A stretch of 64,000 nucleotides of DNA from Rhodobacterales bacterium LSUCC0031. GTDB taxonomy: Bacteria; Pseudomonadota; Alphaproteobacteria; Rhodobacterales; Rhodobacteraceae. Shown piece by piece: positions 7,824 to 18,977 of the stretch (positions within the stretch are counted from its first letter, which is position 1; the number at the start of each line of letters is the position of its first letter). The notes under the pieces are model-generated. The model was not told where the DNA came from. It did no database searches and worked only from the letters and a program-made list of their open reading frames with translations. The position numbers were made by a program, and so were the translations under genes. Location: the NCBI GenBank assembly GCA_015689735.1, contig WVSP01000004.1, forward strand, positions 62,001 to 126,000, written 5' to 3'.

Positions 7824-8156
7824 ATGAAGAAACGCAGGAACCACGACGCTGGGTTCAAAGCCCGTGTGGCGCTGGAAGCCGTGAAGGGCGAGCGCACGGT
7901 GTCGGAGCTGGCCGCCGAATACGGTGTGCATCCGACGATGATCCATCAATGGAAGAAGTCCCTCTTGGATGGCGCGGCCGACATCTTTGAACGGGTCGGC
8001 AGGAGAGCGCCCGAGATCGACGAGGAAACGGTGCGGTCGCTGCATGCCAAGATCGGGGAGCTGGCTGTGGCCAACGAACCGAAGGTCCGCGAAGCGATCT
8101 TTTGTCCAGAAAGCTCAAGCCTTGGACCGGCAGGTGAGGCGCGAGATGATCGATAA
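7824..8156 (+). CDS. IS3 transposase OrfA, C-terminus altered by a 20-bp insertion
   Basis: HTH protein that binds the IS ends and is normally joined to OrfB by -1 frameshifting. Residues 1-90 are the standard IS3 OrfA (MKKRRNHDAGFKARVALEAV, then ELAAEYGVHPTMIHQWKK). From residue 86 the sequence departs from the family. Removing 20 bases (8078-8097, between AACGA and TCTTTTG) restores the expected ending NDLLSRKLKPWTGR and a stop, and also restores the -1 frame relation to orfB. As it stands, orfB is in the +1 frame, so a full OrfAB transposase cannot be made by the usual route. Confidence 0.88.
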   Translation: MKKRRNHDAGFKARVALEAVKGERTVSELAAEYGVHPTMIHQWKKSLLDGAADIFERVGRRAPEIDEETVRSLHAKIGELAVANEPKVREAIFCPESSSLGPAGEARDDR

Positions 8157-8988
8157 GAACCATCCAAGCCTGTCAGTTGGGGCGCAATGCCGTCTGCTGT
8201 CGATCTCACGCTCGTCGTTTTACTACGAGCTGATGGGCGAGACGGCGATGAACCTCGACCTCATGGTGGTGATCGACAAGCAGTTCCTCGAAACGCCGTT
8301 TTACGGCGTCCAGCAGATGACATGGCACCTGCGGAACGATGGTCATGTCGTGAACTACAAGCGCATTCGTCGACTGATGCGGCTTATGCGCCTGATGCCG
8401 ATCTACCAGAAGCCCGACACCAGCCGGCCAGCAAAGGGGCATAAGACCTACCCCTATCTGCTCGGCGGACTGCGGGTCGATAGGCCCAATCAGGTCTGGT
8501 GCGCTGACATCACCTACATCCCGATGCGCCGTGGCTTCCTCTATCTGGTTGCCATCATGGACTGGTATACCCGGAAGGTGCTGACCTGGCGGATATCGAA
8601 CACGCTGGAAGCCGACTTCTGTGTGGAGGCTTTGAACGAGGCCATCCACAGGTTCGGCCCGCCCGAGATCATGAACACCGATCAGGGGTCTCAGTTCACA
8701 TCATTCGCCTGGGCGGACCGGCTGAAAAGGGTCGGCACCCGGATCTCGATGGATGGCAAAGGGCGCTGCATCGACAATATCTTCATCGAGCGGCTGTGGC
8801 GGTCCCTGAAGTATGAATGCGTCTATCTGCACGCCTGGGAAACGGGATCGCAGGCTCGGGTTGGCATCGGGCGCTGGATCACCTTCTACAACCACCAACG
8901 CCCTCACACTGCCCATGGCGGTCAACCGCCCGCCGTGGTCTACTTCAACACCATCGAAACCGATCAGCCGGTGCAGGCAGTAGCTTAA
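8146..8988 (+). CDS. IS3 transposase OrfB (DDE catalytic subunit)
   Basis: Integrase-core transposase of about 280 residues, read from the first in-frame ATG (MIDKNHPSLSV). In the living element it would be made as the C-terminal part of an OrfAB fusion. It has the HTH_21 region (SISRSSFYYE), then the rve domain with the catalytic triad D121 (WCADITY), D179 (NTDQGSQF) and E215 (ERLWRSLKYE), 35 residues separating the last two as in IS3. The C-terminus (FYNHQRPHTAHGG) is complete. The protein itself seems intact, but the frame relation with orfA is broken. Confidence 0.9.
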   Translation: MIDKNHPSLSVGAQCRLLSISRSSFYYELMGETAMNLDLMVVIDKQFLETPFYGVQQMTWHLRNDGHVVNYKRIRRLMRLMRLMPIYQKPDTSRPAKGHKTYPYLLGGLRVDRPNQVWCADITYIPMRRGFLYLVAIMDWYTRKVLTWRISNTLEADFCVEALNEAIHRFGPPEIMNTDQGSQFTSFAWADRLKRVGTRISMDGKGRCIDNIFIERLWRSLKYECVYLHAWETGSQARVGIGRWITFYNHQRPHTAHGGQPPAVVYFNTIETDQPVQAVA

Positions 8989-9001
8989 ATTACCCGGAAA
9001 C

Positions 9002-9027
9002 CTGTCCAAGAGTTGGGGAGTAGCTCA
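9002..9027 (-). repeat. Right terminal inverted repeat of the IS3 element
   Basis: The reverse complement begins TGAGCTACTCCCC and ends GGACAG, matching the left end at 7743-7768. The 13-bp outer part differs at one position. Confidence 0.85.
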
Positions 9028-9028
9028 C

Positions 9029-9226
9029 ATTTCTACAAAGCGCCTTCGCAAGAAGGCACGCAAGTTAGGACTGAAGCTTTCTGTACGGAAAGGTATGTTC
9101 CAAGTGTTCGAATACTGCGCAGAACATGATTTCTGGCAGCCAGTTGAAGAATGCTGGGGGCAAATGCCGTACAGTCTGTTCCCCCAAGATGTCGAAGACA
9201 TATTGAAGGACAGGCTTCAGGCCTAA
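9029..9226 (+). pseudogene. Gene remnant truncated by the IS3 element
   Basis: The reading frame is open from the IS right border to a TAA at 9224, giving 65 residues (I-S-T-K-R-L-R-K-K-A-R...). The protein is credible: a basic start, then VFEYCAEHDFWQPVEECWG and FPQDVEDILKDRL, and it ends just before a good terminator. No start codon is present before residue 24. The IS most likely removed the original start. I do not recognise the family. Confidence 0.55.
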
Positions 9227-9234
9227 CGAAAAGG

Positions 9235-9269
9235 CCCTCTCGGCTGAAAAGCTGGGAGGGTTCTTTTTT
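9235..9269 (+). terminator. Rho-independent terminator
   Basis: Stem CCCTC/GAGGG with an inner GCT/AGC pair around a GAAA-type loop, followed by TTCTTTTTT. It lies 9 bp after the stop of the truncated gene, which supports that remnant being a real gene end. Confidence 0.75.
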
Positions 9270-9460
9270 GCCGATGCAAACTTAAGGGGTTGATCTCCTC
9301 TTGACCAAACCCGCGACTGTCTCCATCCATGTGCCATCATCAAGAGTTGAGCTGTCGCTCACACCAACCTGCCCGACCGGCAAGGTGGTTCCCGAAAGGG
9401 GATGTGGCCAAAAGGCAAATATGGGTCGCATGTGACATCAGCTCTCTACAGGAGAGCATC

Positions 9461-9934
9461 ATGGAATACCTTCATCCATCCATCGAGAAACTCATGGCCA
9501 CAGCCCCTACAGGCGCCGTTGCAGCCGCTATCGGGCGTGATGCGTCGCTGACCGTCCAACTTGATCCCTTCGCCGGCGTCCGGCTGTCTGTGAGCGTGGA
9601 AGGCCAGCCCAGAAGCCTGATCATCGGTCGGTGGGATGACTGCGCAGAGGCCGTGCTGGACTTGCTCCATGCCAATCGGGCAGCGGCGTTCCTGTTCTTC
9701 ACAGACGCGCCTAAAGGGCGCCCGTTTGCTTTCTTGGACCTGTGCCGCGAGAAGAAGTGGCATTTTGAGCGCGCAATGATCCTGCGCAGCGACAGCATGT
9801 TCCACCATGGGGAGGCGTTCATCATCCCGTGGATCAGCCTGACCGAGGCCGACGGCATCGCATACAAGTTCGGCATGCCCGCGTTCATTTACATAGAGCG
9901 AGGGCTGCCGGTGAGGTTGGCGGTCACCGGGTGA
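9461..9934 (+). CDS. Unknown protein of the accessory region
   Basis: Protein of 157 residues from the ATG at 9461, chosen because of the strong Shine-Dalgarno AGGAG six bases upstream; a longer frame from 9329 lacks such a signal. It has no signal peptide or membrane segment. The sequence is a mix of alpha and beta pattern (LIIGRWDDCAEAVLDLLHAN, then AAFLFFTDAPKG and FIIPWISLTEADGIAYKFG). I cannot assign it to a family. It is the last gene before the tRNA border and stands alone. Confidence 0.55.
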   Translation: MEYLHPSIEKLMATAPTGAVAAAIGRDASLTVQLDPFAGVRLSVSVEGQPRSLIIGRWDDCAEAVLDLLHANRAAAFLFFTDAPKGRPFAFLDLCREKKWHFERAMILRSDSMFHHGEAFIIPWISLTEADGIAYKFGMPAFIYIERGLPVRLAVTG

Positions 9935-10244
9935 GCAGAATACCACGTAAGGTGAACCTGACGGCCATTGCTCAATTTGGGGAGTATCCCCCGGGTGGGG
10001 TCTGGAAAGGGTGCTGTCAGAAAGAAAGGGGTGGCTTAGTGTTTCATGCATTGCCGCGCTTGGCACTCCAGCGCCCACGGAGTTGGGCCGAGTCACAGCC
10101 CTAAAGCGACAATGTTCTAACGCTGGTAAGCCAATGGCTCCCAATGAAGGGCTGTGTTCCATGTCTGACAGCAGAGCGAATTTAGGGGCTGACTAGGGGC
10201 TGAAAGCAAAAATCCCCATTAAGTAACTGAAATTTATGGATATG
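9935..10244. other. Non-coding stretch between accessory region and tRNA-Ser
   Basis: No gene is supported. TAGGGGCTGA is repeated in tandem at 10183-10192 and 10194-10203 (11-bp period), about 45 bp from the tRNA 3' end. If the tRNA is the attachment site, these could be integrase arm-type sites; this is only suggestive. Confidence 0.4.
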
Positions 10245-10334
10245 TGGCGGAGACGAAGGGATTCGAACCCTCGAGACGGTTTCCCGCCTACTCCCTTAGC
10301 AGGGGAGCGCCTTCGACCACTCGGCCACGTCTCC
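10245..10334 (-). tRNA. tRNA-Ser (anticodon GCU)
   Basis: The minus strand folds as a class II tRNA of 90 bases including the encoded CCA. The acceptor arm GGAGACG pairs with CGTCTCC; the anticodon stem-loop CTCCCCTGCTAAGGGAG gives anticodon GCU; a long variable arm is typical of serine tRNAs; the T arm has GGTTCGAATCC. Its 3' end points at the accessory region, so it is a plausible attachment site. Confidence 0.96.
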
Positions 10335-10384
10335 GCCGACCCGTCTAATCGCCCCATCGTGCGGGGACAAGCACAAAACCACTT

Positions 10385-11482
10385 TCACGCGTTGAAGAGG
10401 AAGTGCAAAACGTCGCCGTCCTTGACCTCGTAGGTCTTACCTTCGACGCGCATTTTGCCTGCGTCTTTTGCACCGGTCTCGCCGTTCAGGGCGATGTAGT
10501 CATCATAGGCGATGGTCTCGGCACGGATAAAGCCGCGTTCGAAATCGCCGTGGATGACGCCCGCGGCCTGCGGGGCCAGGGTGCCGCGGCGGATCGTCCA
10601 TGCGCGCGCCTCCTTGGGGCCGACGGTGAAATAGGTCTGTAGCCCCAAAAGCGCGTAGCCCGCGCGGATCAAACGATCCAGCCCCGGTTCCTCCAGCCCC
10701 ATTTCGGACAGGAACAGCGCGGCCTCTTCGGGGTCGAGCTGGGCGATTTCCTCTTCGATTTGGGCCGATATTACGACATGAGCCGCACCTTGGGCGGCGG
10801 CCATCTCGGCCACGCGGGCCGATTGCGCATTACCTGTCGCAGCTGCGGCTTCCTCGACATTGCAGACATACAAGATCGGCTTGGTGGTCAAAAGTTGCAG
10901 CATACGCCACGCTTTTTGATCCTCGTCAGCGACGGCAAGCAGACGGGCAGGCTTGCCCTCTTCCAACAGCGCCTTGGCCGCTTGCATCAAGCGTTCTTGC
11001 TGAACCGCTTCCTTATCGCCGCCGCGGATCTTGCGGGTGATGTTCTGGAGCCGCTTCTCGATCGACTCCAAATCGGCCAGCATCAACTCGGTCTCGATCG
11101 TCTCGGCATCGGCGATGGGATCGATGCGGCCTTCGACATGGGTGATGTCGCCATCCTCGAAACAGCGCAGAACATGGGCAATTGCGTCGGTTTCACGGAT
11201 ATTGGCGAGGAATTGGTTGCCAAGCCCCTCGCCCTTGGAGGCACCCTTCACCAGCCCCGCAATATCGACGAATGTCATGCGGGTGGGAATGATCTGTTTC
11301 GATGCGGCGATACCGGCAAGCTTTGTCAGGCGCGCGTCAGGCACCGCCACATCGCCGACATTGGGCTCGATCGTGCAGAACGGGAAATTCGCCGCTTGTG
11401 CAGCAGCCGTCCGGGTCAGCGCATTGAACAGCGTTGACTTGCCCACATTCGGCAGCCCGACAATTCCCATCTTGAAGCCCAT
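10385..11482 (-). CDS. ychF: Redox-regulated GTPase/ATPase YchF
   Basis: Universally conserved Obg-family P-loop NTPase that associates with ribosomes; bacterial members preferentially hydrolyse ATP. It has 365 residues from the ATG at 11482, the usual length; a further ATG at 11491 would lie directly on the ribosome-binding AAGGG. The P-loop is [12 protein letters not shown] near the N-terminus; a coiled-coil region follows in the middle ([17 protein letters not shown]) and the C-terminal TGS domain ends in [12 protein letters not shown]. First core gene after the tRNA; it is divergent from trpA. Confidence 0.97.
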   Translation of the reverse strand: MGFKMGIVGLPNVGKSTLFNALTRTAAAQAANFPFCTIEPNVGDVAVPDARLTKLAGIAASKQIIPTRMTFVDIAGLVKGASKGEGLGNQFLANIRETDAIAHVLRCFEDGDITHVEGRIDPIADAETIETELMLADLESIEKRLQNITRKIRGGDKEAVQQERLMQAAKALLEEGKPARLLAVADEDQKAWRMLQLLTTKPILYVCNVEEAAAATGNAQSARVAEMAAAQGAAHVVISAQIEEEIAQLDPEEAALFLSEMGLEEPGLDRLIRAGYALLGLQTYFTVGPKEARAWTIRRGTLAPQAAGVIHGDFERGFIRAETIAYDDYIALNGETGAKDAGKMRVEGKTYEVKDGDVLHFLFNA

Positions 11483-11621
11483 GACACGCATCCCTTTGCA
11501 TGAAAACGCCCCCCTTTACGGCGCGCCGCCGCAAGGGGCAACCACGCGCAAGGCACCGCCCCATTGATTTCCGCGCGCCTATGGCCCAAACCCGGCGCGG
11601 ATATCATATGCGGGGGCGCCC

Positions 11622-12413
11622 ATGACACGGATCGACGATACTTTTGCGCGACTAAAGGCCGAAGGCAAAAAGGCTTTCGTGGCCTATGTCATGGCTGGCG
11701 ATCCCGACTACGCCACATCGCTCGACATCGTGAAGGCACTGCCGGCTGCGGGTGTCGATATCATCGAGCTGGGCATGCCCTTCACCGACCCGATGGCCGA
11801 TGGCGAGACAATCCAGCTTGCTGGACAGCGCGCGCTCGAAGGGGGACAGACGCTTGACAAGACGCTCCAGATCGCGCGCGAATTGCGCAAAGGCGACGAC
11901 AAAACGCCCATCGTGATGATGGGCTATTACAACCCGATCTATTCCCGCGGCATTGATACCTTCTTGGCGCAGGCCAAGCAGGCCGGGATCGACGGGCTGA
12001 TCATCGTCGATCTCCCGCCCGAGGAAGATGACGAATTGTGCATCCCCGCGCAGAAGGCGGGTCTGAATTTCATCCGGCTGGCGACCCCCACCACCGATGC
12101 CAAACGCCTTCCTAAGGTGCTGCAAAACACGAGCGGTTTCGTTTACTACGTCTCCATCACCGGGATTACAGGTGCCGCCGAGGCGGACGCAGCGCAAGTC
12201 GCCCCCGAAGTCGCCCGCATCAAGGCCGCGACAGACCTGCCGGTGATTGTGGGCTTTGGCATCAAGACGCCAGAGGCGGCGCAATCCATCGCTGCAATCG
12301 CCGATGGCTGTGTGGTGGGTTCGGCCATCGTGTCACAGATCGCCGCCAGAAAGCCCGTGGGCGAGATCACGAATTTCGTCGCAGGGCTGGCGGCGGGTGC
12401 GCATCGCGCCTGA
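11622..12413 (+). CDS. trpA: Tryptophan synthase alpha subunit
   Basis: Cleaves indole-3-glycerol phosphate to indole and glyceraldehyde-3-phosphate, the step before TrpB in tryptophan synthesis. It has 263 residues, a TIM barrel with the family signature around the catalytic glutamate ([15 protein letters not shown]), the GYYNPI loop and the phosphate-binding glycines ([11 protein letters not shown] near residue 212). trpB is not next to it in this window. The gene stands alone between the divergent ychF and the convergent DUF1992 gene. Confidence 0.97.
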   Translation: MTRIDDTFARLKAEGKKAFVAYVMAGDPDYATSLDIVKALPAAGVDIIELGMPFTDPMADGETIQLAGQRALEGGQTLDKTLQIARELRKGDDKTPIVMMGYYNPIYSRGIDTFLAQAKQAGIDGLIIVDLPPEEDDELCIPAQKAGLNFIRLATPTTDAKRLPKVLQNTSGFVYYVSITGITGAAEADAAQVAPEVARIKAATDLPVIVGFGIKTPEAAQSIAAIADGCVVGSAIVSQIAARKPVGEITNFVAGLAAGAHRA

Positions 12414-12442
12414 AGGCGAACCGACCCGTCCGGCGGGCGCGC

Positions 12443-12775
12443 TCAGCGCATGAATTTCTGCCGCGCCTCGACAGCGATCGCGAGCTTCATGTCAAGCTCG
12501 GCGATACGGGCCATCGCGGCGCGTTTTTCGGCATCGCTGGCGGCGGCGGCATAGTCGGCCTTGGCAGCGTCAAGCGCCTTGCGCAGCCCCACCTCCTCGG
12601 GCAGGGCGCCATGTTCGGCCATGATGCGATAGCCGACCGCCAGCCCCGGATCCACAAAGGCCGCCTCAGGATTTTCGGGCAAAGGCTTGCCTTCGCCCGC
12701 CAGACCCGAAAGCTTCCCCTCAGCCTGGGCCTTGAGCATGCGGCGTTCAGCGAGGCGGTCGAACCAGCGTGACAT
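12443..12775 (-). CDS. DUF1992 (DnaJ-homologue N-terminal type) protein
   Basis: Small protein of 110 residues, start taken at MSRWFDRLAERR (12775) because this is how family members begin; an upstream in-frame ATG adds 10 poor residues. The DUF1992 pattern is clear: an amphipathic start, then AQAEGKLSGLAGEGKPL with the conserved glycines and prolines, and GYRIMAEHGALPEEV. Its biochemical role is unknown; the family is distantly linked to DnaJ-type proteins. It ends 30 bp from trpA, convergent. Confidence 0.85.
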   Translation of the reverse strand: MSRWFDRLAERRMLKAQAEGKLSGLAGEGKPLPENPEAAFVDPGLAVGYRIMAEHGALPEEVGLRKALDAAKADYAAAASDAEKRAAMARIAELDMKLAIAVEARQKFMR

Positions 12776-12835
12776 GGCAGGCAGCATAGCACAGGCCGCG
12801 GGCAAAGGCGCGCGTCTTGCGCGCCCTTGGGATGA

Positions 12836-15979
<3,144 letters not shown>

Positions 15980-16033
15980 GCGTCCCTTTCGTCGGTCAGG
16001 GCGTCAGGTAGCGGATGGCGGGCCGAAGGAAAA

Positions 16034-16050
16034 GGGGGGCGCTGCCCCCC
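16034..16050 (-). terminator. GC-rich hairpin after mnmH
   Basis: GGGGGGC-GCT-GCCCCCC gives a 7-bp stem. It lies between mnmH and valS and forms one unit with the conserved 3' element at 16073-16095. A T-run is not present, so its strength as terminator is uncertain. Confidence 0.45.
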
Positions 16051-16072
16051 ACGTCCGATGGACGTTCCCCCC

Positions 16073-16095
16073 GGGATATTTTCGAAACGAAGAAG
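16073..16095 (-). repeat. Dispersed 3' element, copy 1
   Basis: On the minus strand this reads CTTCTTCGTTTC, two variable bases, then AAATATCCC, starting 8 bp after the mnmH stop. Copy 2 lies at 36849-36872, again 7 bp after a minus-strand stop codon. I recall similar sequences from roseobacter intergenic regions; function unknown. Confidence 0.6.
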
Positions 16096-16103
16096 AAACG
16101 GAG

Positions 16104-17150
16104 TTAGCCCAGATGGCCGAGAACGGCGCGCGCGGCGGCATCAAGGGCGGTCGGGTCGAGTGCGCCGCCATCGATCCGCGCCAAGATGGGCGTTGCATCA
16201 TCGCGGCGCAGACGGCCATAGGCGGGATCATAATGAGCCGCGATCAGGGACCACGCCAGCGCTACGGTCGCGCCTTGATCGAGGAGTTTCAGCCAGTCAT
16301 CGACCGCGCCATGCCCGGCGATGGGGCGCAGACCATCGAGCCTCCGGGCAAGCCCTGCGCTGTCGGTGGCAAGATCGGCGTAGATGTCGGCAAGGTAGCG
16401 CGCGCGGGAAGCGACCGGGGCCTCGATCACGAGGCGGGGCGCGGTGCGCATGGCAGCCCAGAGCGCAGGCGGCAGGCGGAGCGTGCCGATCCGGGCCGAT
16501 TCCGCCTCGACCAGCAGGGGGCGCGCCGGGTCAAGCGCGGTCAGCGCCGACAAGATTGCCCCCTCGAAGGCCTTTTGCGAAGGTTGGTCGCCCATGACAT
16601 CGCCAAGGATCGAGCCGCGATGGCGGGCCAACCCCTCGAGGTCGATGACCTGCCCACCCAGTGCCGCGACACGGGCAAGGATCGCGGTCTTGGCGGTGCC
16701 GGTGAAGCCATCAAGGCGCATGACGCGCATCGGCCATGGCGTATGATACAGCGTCTCGACCACATGGCGGCGCCATGTACGGTAGCCACCCGACAGCACC
16801 TCGGCCCGCCAGCCGATCTGTTGCAGGATCGATGCGAAAGAGCCCGAGCGCTGCCCGCCGCGCCAGCAATAGACCAAGGGACGCCAGCCGCCATCATGGC
16901 CCATCAGATGCGCCTCGATATGGGCGGCGGCGTTGCGCGCGACCAAGGCCGCGCCGATCTTGCGCGCCTTGAAGGGGCTTTCTTGCTTGTAGATCGTGCC
17001 GACGATGGCGCGTTCCGCGTCCGACAGAACCGGGAGCGAGATCGCGCCGGGGATATGATCTTCGGCATATTCGGCGGGGCTACGGACATCGATGATCGCA
17101 TCGAAGCCCGCCGCCTTGAGCGCACCTAGATCGGTGAAGGAAAAGCCCAA
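16104..17150 (-). CDS. mnmH: tRNA 2-selenouridine synthase MnmH
   Basis: Converts 2-thiouridine to 2-selenouridine at the wobble position of some tRNAs using selenophosphate. The protein has a rhodanese domain (IIDVRSPAEYAEDHIPGA near the start, catalytic cysteine in YCWRGGQRSGS) followed by a P-loop domain (GFTGTAKT). The frame has no ATG near its start; TTG at 17150 gives LGFSFTDL and 348 residues, matching the family's start, and it sits 5 bp after the stop of the dehydrogenase gene. Longer readings upstream would run through that gene. Translational coupling with the upstream gene is likely. Confidence 0.9.
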   Translation of the reverse strand: MGFSFTDLGALKAAGFDAIIDVRSPAEYAEDHIPGAISLPVLSDAERAIVGTIYKQESPFKARKIGAALVARNAAAHIEAHLMGHDGGWRPLVYCWRGGQRSGSFASILQQIGWRAEVLSGGYRTWRRHVVETLYHTPWPMRVMRLDGFTGTAKTAILARVAALGGQVIDLEGLARHRGSILGDVMGDQPSQKAFEGAILSALTALDPARPLLVEAESARIGTLRLPPALWAAMRTAPRLVIEAPVASRARYLADIYADLATDSAGLARRLDGLRPIAGHGAVDDWLKLLDQGATVALAWSLIAAHYDPAYGRLRRDDATPILARIDGGALDPTALDAAARAVLGHLG

Positions 17151-17155
17151 TTGGC

Positions 17156-18040
17156 CTAGACCGCCCCATCCGTCATCTTGCGGAAGCGCTGGATCAGGCT
17201 GGAGGTATCCCAGCGCCCGCCACCCATCTGCTGCACCTCGGCATAGAATTGATCGACGATCGCGGTCACGGGCAGGGACACGCCCAATTCCTTGGCCTGC
17301 CCCAGCGCGATGCCCAGATCCTTGCGCATCCAATCGACGGCGAAGCCGTGGTTGAAATGATTGTCCACCATCGTGCCTGCGCGATTGGCAAGCTGCCACG
17401 ACCCGCCTGCGCCCTGACTAACGAGATCGGCGACCTTCTTGGGATCGAGGCCCGCCTGCATGGCGAAAAAGAGCCCCTCCGACATCGCCTGCACCAGCCC
17501 CGCGATGCAGATCTGGTTGACCATCTTGGTGAGCTGCCCGGCGCCGACATCGCCGAAATGTACGGTCGCCTTGGCATAGGCGGCGACGATCGCTTCGGCG
17601 GCGGCGAAATGGGCGGCGTCACCGCCGCACATGATGGCGAGTTTGCCGTTCTCGGCCCCTGCCTGCCCGCCAGAAACAGGCGCATCGACATAGCCCACGC
17701 CTTGGGCTGCGGCTTGGGCGGCCAATTCGCGCGTCACGGTGGCGGAGACGGTGGTGTGATCGACGAAGATCGCGCCGGGTTTCATCCCCGCCAGCGCCCC
17801 ATCGGACCCGGTGACCACGGCGCGCAGATCATCGTCATTACCGACGCAGGCCATGATGAAATCGCAGCCCCCTGCCGCCGCGCGCGGGGTCGTCGCGAAG
17901 CCGCCGCCATGCTGGGCGGCCCAAGCCTCGGCCTTGGCAGTGGTACGGTTATAGACCGTCACATCATGGCCCGCGGCCTTGAGATGGCCTGCCATCGGGT
18001 AGCCCATCACACCCAGCCCAAGAAATGCCAGCTTTGCCAT
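17156..18040 (-). CDS. NAD(P)-dependent beta-hydroxyacid dehydrogenase
   Basis: Member of the 3-hydroxyisobutyrate/tartronate-semialdehyde reductase family, 294 residues from MAKLAFLGLGVMGYPMAGHL. The Rossmann GLGVMG motif, the substrate signature DAPVSGGQAGAENGKLAIM and the catalytic lysine region (LTKMVNQ) are present. Which hydroxyacid it uses cannot be told from sequence; no valine-degradation or glyoxylate genes are nearby. It lies just downstream of nadX and overlaps nothing; mnmH begins 5 bp after it. Confidence 0.9.
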   Translation of the reverse strand: MAKLAFLGLGVMGYPMAGHLKAAGHDVTVYNRTTAKAEAWAAQHGGGFATTPRAAAGGCDFIMACVGNDDDLRAVVTGSDGALAGMKPGAIFVDHTTVSATVTRELAAQAAAQGVGYVDAPVSGGQAGAENGKLAIMCGGDAAHFAAAEAIVAAYAKATVHFGDVGAGQLTKMVNQICIAGLVQAMSEGLFFAMQAGLDPKKVADLVSQGAGGSWQLANRAGTMVDNHFNHGFAVDWMRKDLGIALGQAKELGVSLPVTAIVDQFYAEVQQMGGGRWDTSSLIQRFRKMTDGAV

Positions 18041-18130
18041 TGGTCGCGCCCTTCTTTTGCATGCTTTCGAACAGCACAAGACCCTAGCAGGCGCGGCCCC
18101 GGTGTCCAGATGCCGCCATGTCTTTCCCGC

Positions 18131-18904
18131 TTAGGTCGAGATGCGCGCGTCCAGACGCTTGAGTTCGGCCAAGAGGCTCATCGCGGCAAGACCCGAGCTT
18201 TTGGGATTGTCGGGCAAGGGGTTGCCCTGCACCTGCAAGGTGAATTCGCCGAAGGCGCCATGCGCCGCGATATGGTGGAGGTTGCCGGTTGCTGCGGGAT
18301 CGGCGATCAGCACGACCTCGGTTGCATCCAGCCCAAGGCCCGCCAGCGCCACGGCAGCGGCCACATTGGCATTCTTGGGATAAGCAAGCGCGGCTTGGCG
18401 CGCGGTGCCTTTGAAATGGATGGCGGCCCCTGTCAGCTGGTCGAGATCGAGCACATCCTCGGCCGCGGAGCCGCGCCATGCGGCGGGCGGCTTGCGCCCG
18501 GTATAGCGGACATGGGTCAGCCCGCCCACGGCACCCGCGCGCAACAGGTCGAGCGCGCCGACCGACCCGCTGGCCAGGTGCAGGCGGCTATTGCCCGCCT
18601 CGGCGGCGGCGGCCAGTTCGGTGGCAAGCGCGTCATCGGCCAAGGCGCCGAGCGAGACGGTGACCACATCGATCCCCGCCGCCAGCGCCGCCGCCCCATG
18701 GGCGGCAAGGCCCGTATGGCCCGCGCAATCGACAAGATGGGTGATGCCCGACGGCAGATCGGCGACACGCCCCACGGCTGGAATGCCCAGATCTGCCTTG
18801 CCCGGATCGCGCAGGATCAGCGCCACAGGCCCCATCCCCGCCGCTTGCAACGCCGCGATCAGCCATCGGCCGATGGCCCCCGCCCCGATCACCGCAATCT
18901 GCAT
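18131..18904 (-). CDS. nadX: L-aspartate dehydrogenase
   Basis: NAD(P)-dependent oxidation of aspartate to iminoaspartate, the first step of NAD synthesis in organisms that lack or supplement NadB. It has 257 residues from MQIAVIGAGAIG (18904), which is the standard family start; the longer frame to 19045 has no support. The Rossmann GAGAIG motif, the ASGSVGALD segment and the conserved C-terminal segment (GNPLPDNPKSSGLAAMSLL) fit the family. It is divergent from the molybdenum hydroxylase gene, 73 bp apart. nadD is also in this window, at 46279. Confidence 0.92.
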   Translation of the reverse strand: MQIAVIGAGAIGRWLIAALQAAGMGPVALILRDPGKADLGIPAVGRVADLPSGITHLVDCAGHTGLAAHGAAALAAGIDVVTVSLGALADDALATELAAAAEAGNSRLHLASGSVGALDLLRAGAVGGLTHVRYTGRKPPAAWRGSAAEDVLDLDQLTGAAIHFKGTARQAALAYPKNANVAAAVALAGLGLDATEVVLIADPAATGNLHHIAAHGAFGEFTLQVQGNPLPDNPKSSGLAAMSLLAELKRLDARIST

Positions 18905-18977
18905 GGCGCCCCCCATCTTGCCATTTCCGTCGAAAGCCACACTATCACCCCTGTTCGGAAAGACGACAGGGAAGCGT

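Larger units (their letters stand above)
7743..9027 (+). mobile_element. IS3-family insertion sequence, probably inactive
   Basis: The 1285-bp element has 26-bp imperfect terminal inverted repeats that share TGAGCTNCTCCCC and GGACAG, with TG...CA ends. It contains orfA and orfB; OrfB has an intact DDE catalytic triad. A 20-bp insertion at 8078-8097 breaks the reading-frame relation between the two genes (see orfA). No target-site duplication is visible: the left flank ends GTC and the right begins CAT. This implies either decay or a rearrangement between two insertions. Confidence 0.9.
1..10244. mobile_element. Integrated phage-satellite-like element (left end outside window)
   Basis: The region carries an integrase, an AlpA-type HTH protein, a primase-polymerase and a small-terminase-like gene, an order seen in phage satellites (PICI, P4-like). 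No large terminase, capsid or tail gene is visible. A secreted lyase-like gene with much lower GC, an IS3 copy and gene remnants occupy the right half. Core genes (ychF, trpA) begin directly after tRNA-Ser(GCU), so the right border is probably the 3' end of that tRNA. The left border and its attachment repeat lie outside the window. The satellite identity is inferred from gene content; a decayed genomic island built from several pieces is the alternative. Confidence 0.5.

Noticed and set aside
10011-10196. 61-residue plus-strand frame before the tRNA
   Set aside because: No ribosome-binding site and low-complexity sequence; overlaps other equally weak frames.
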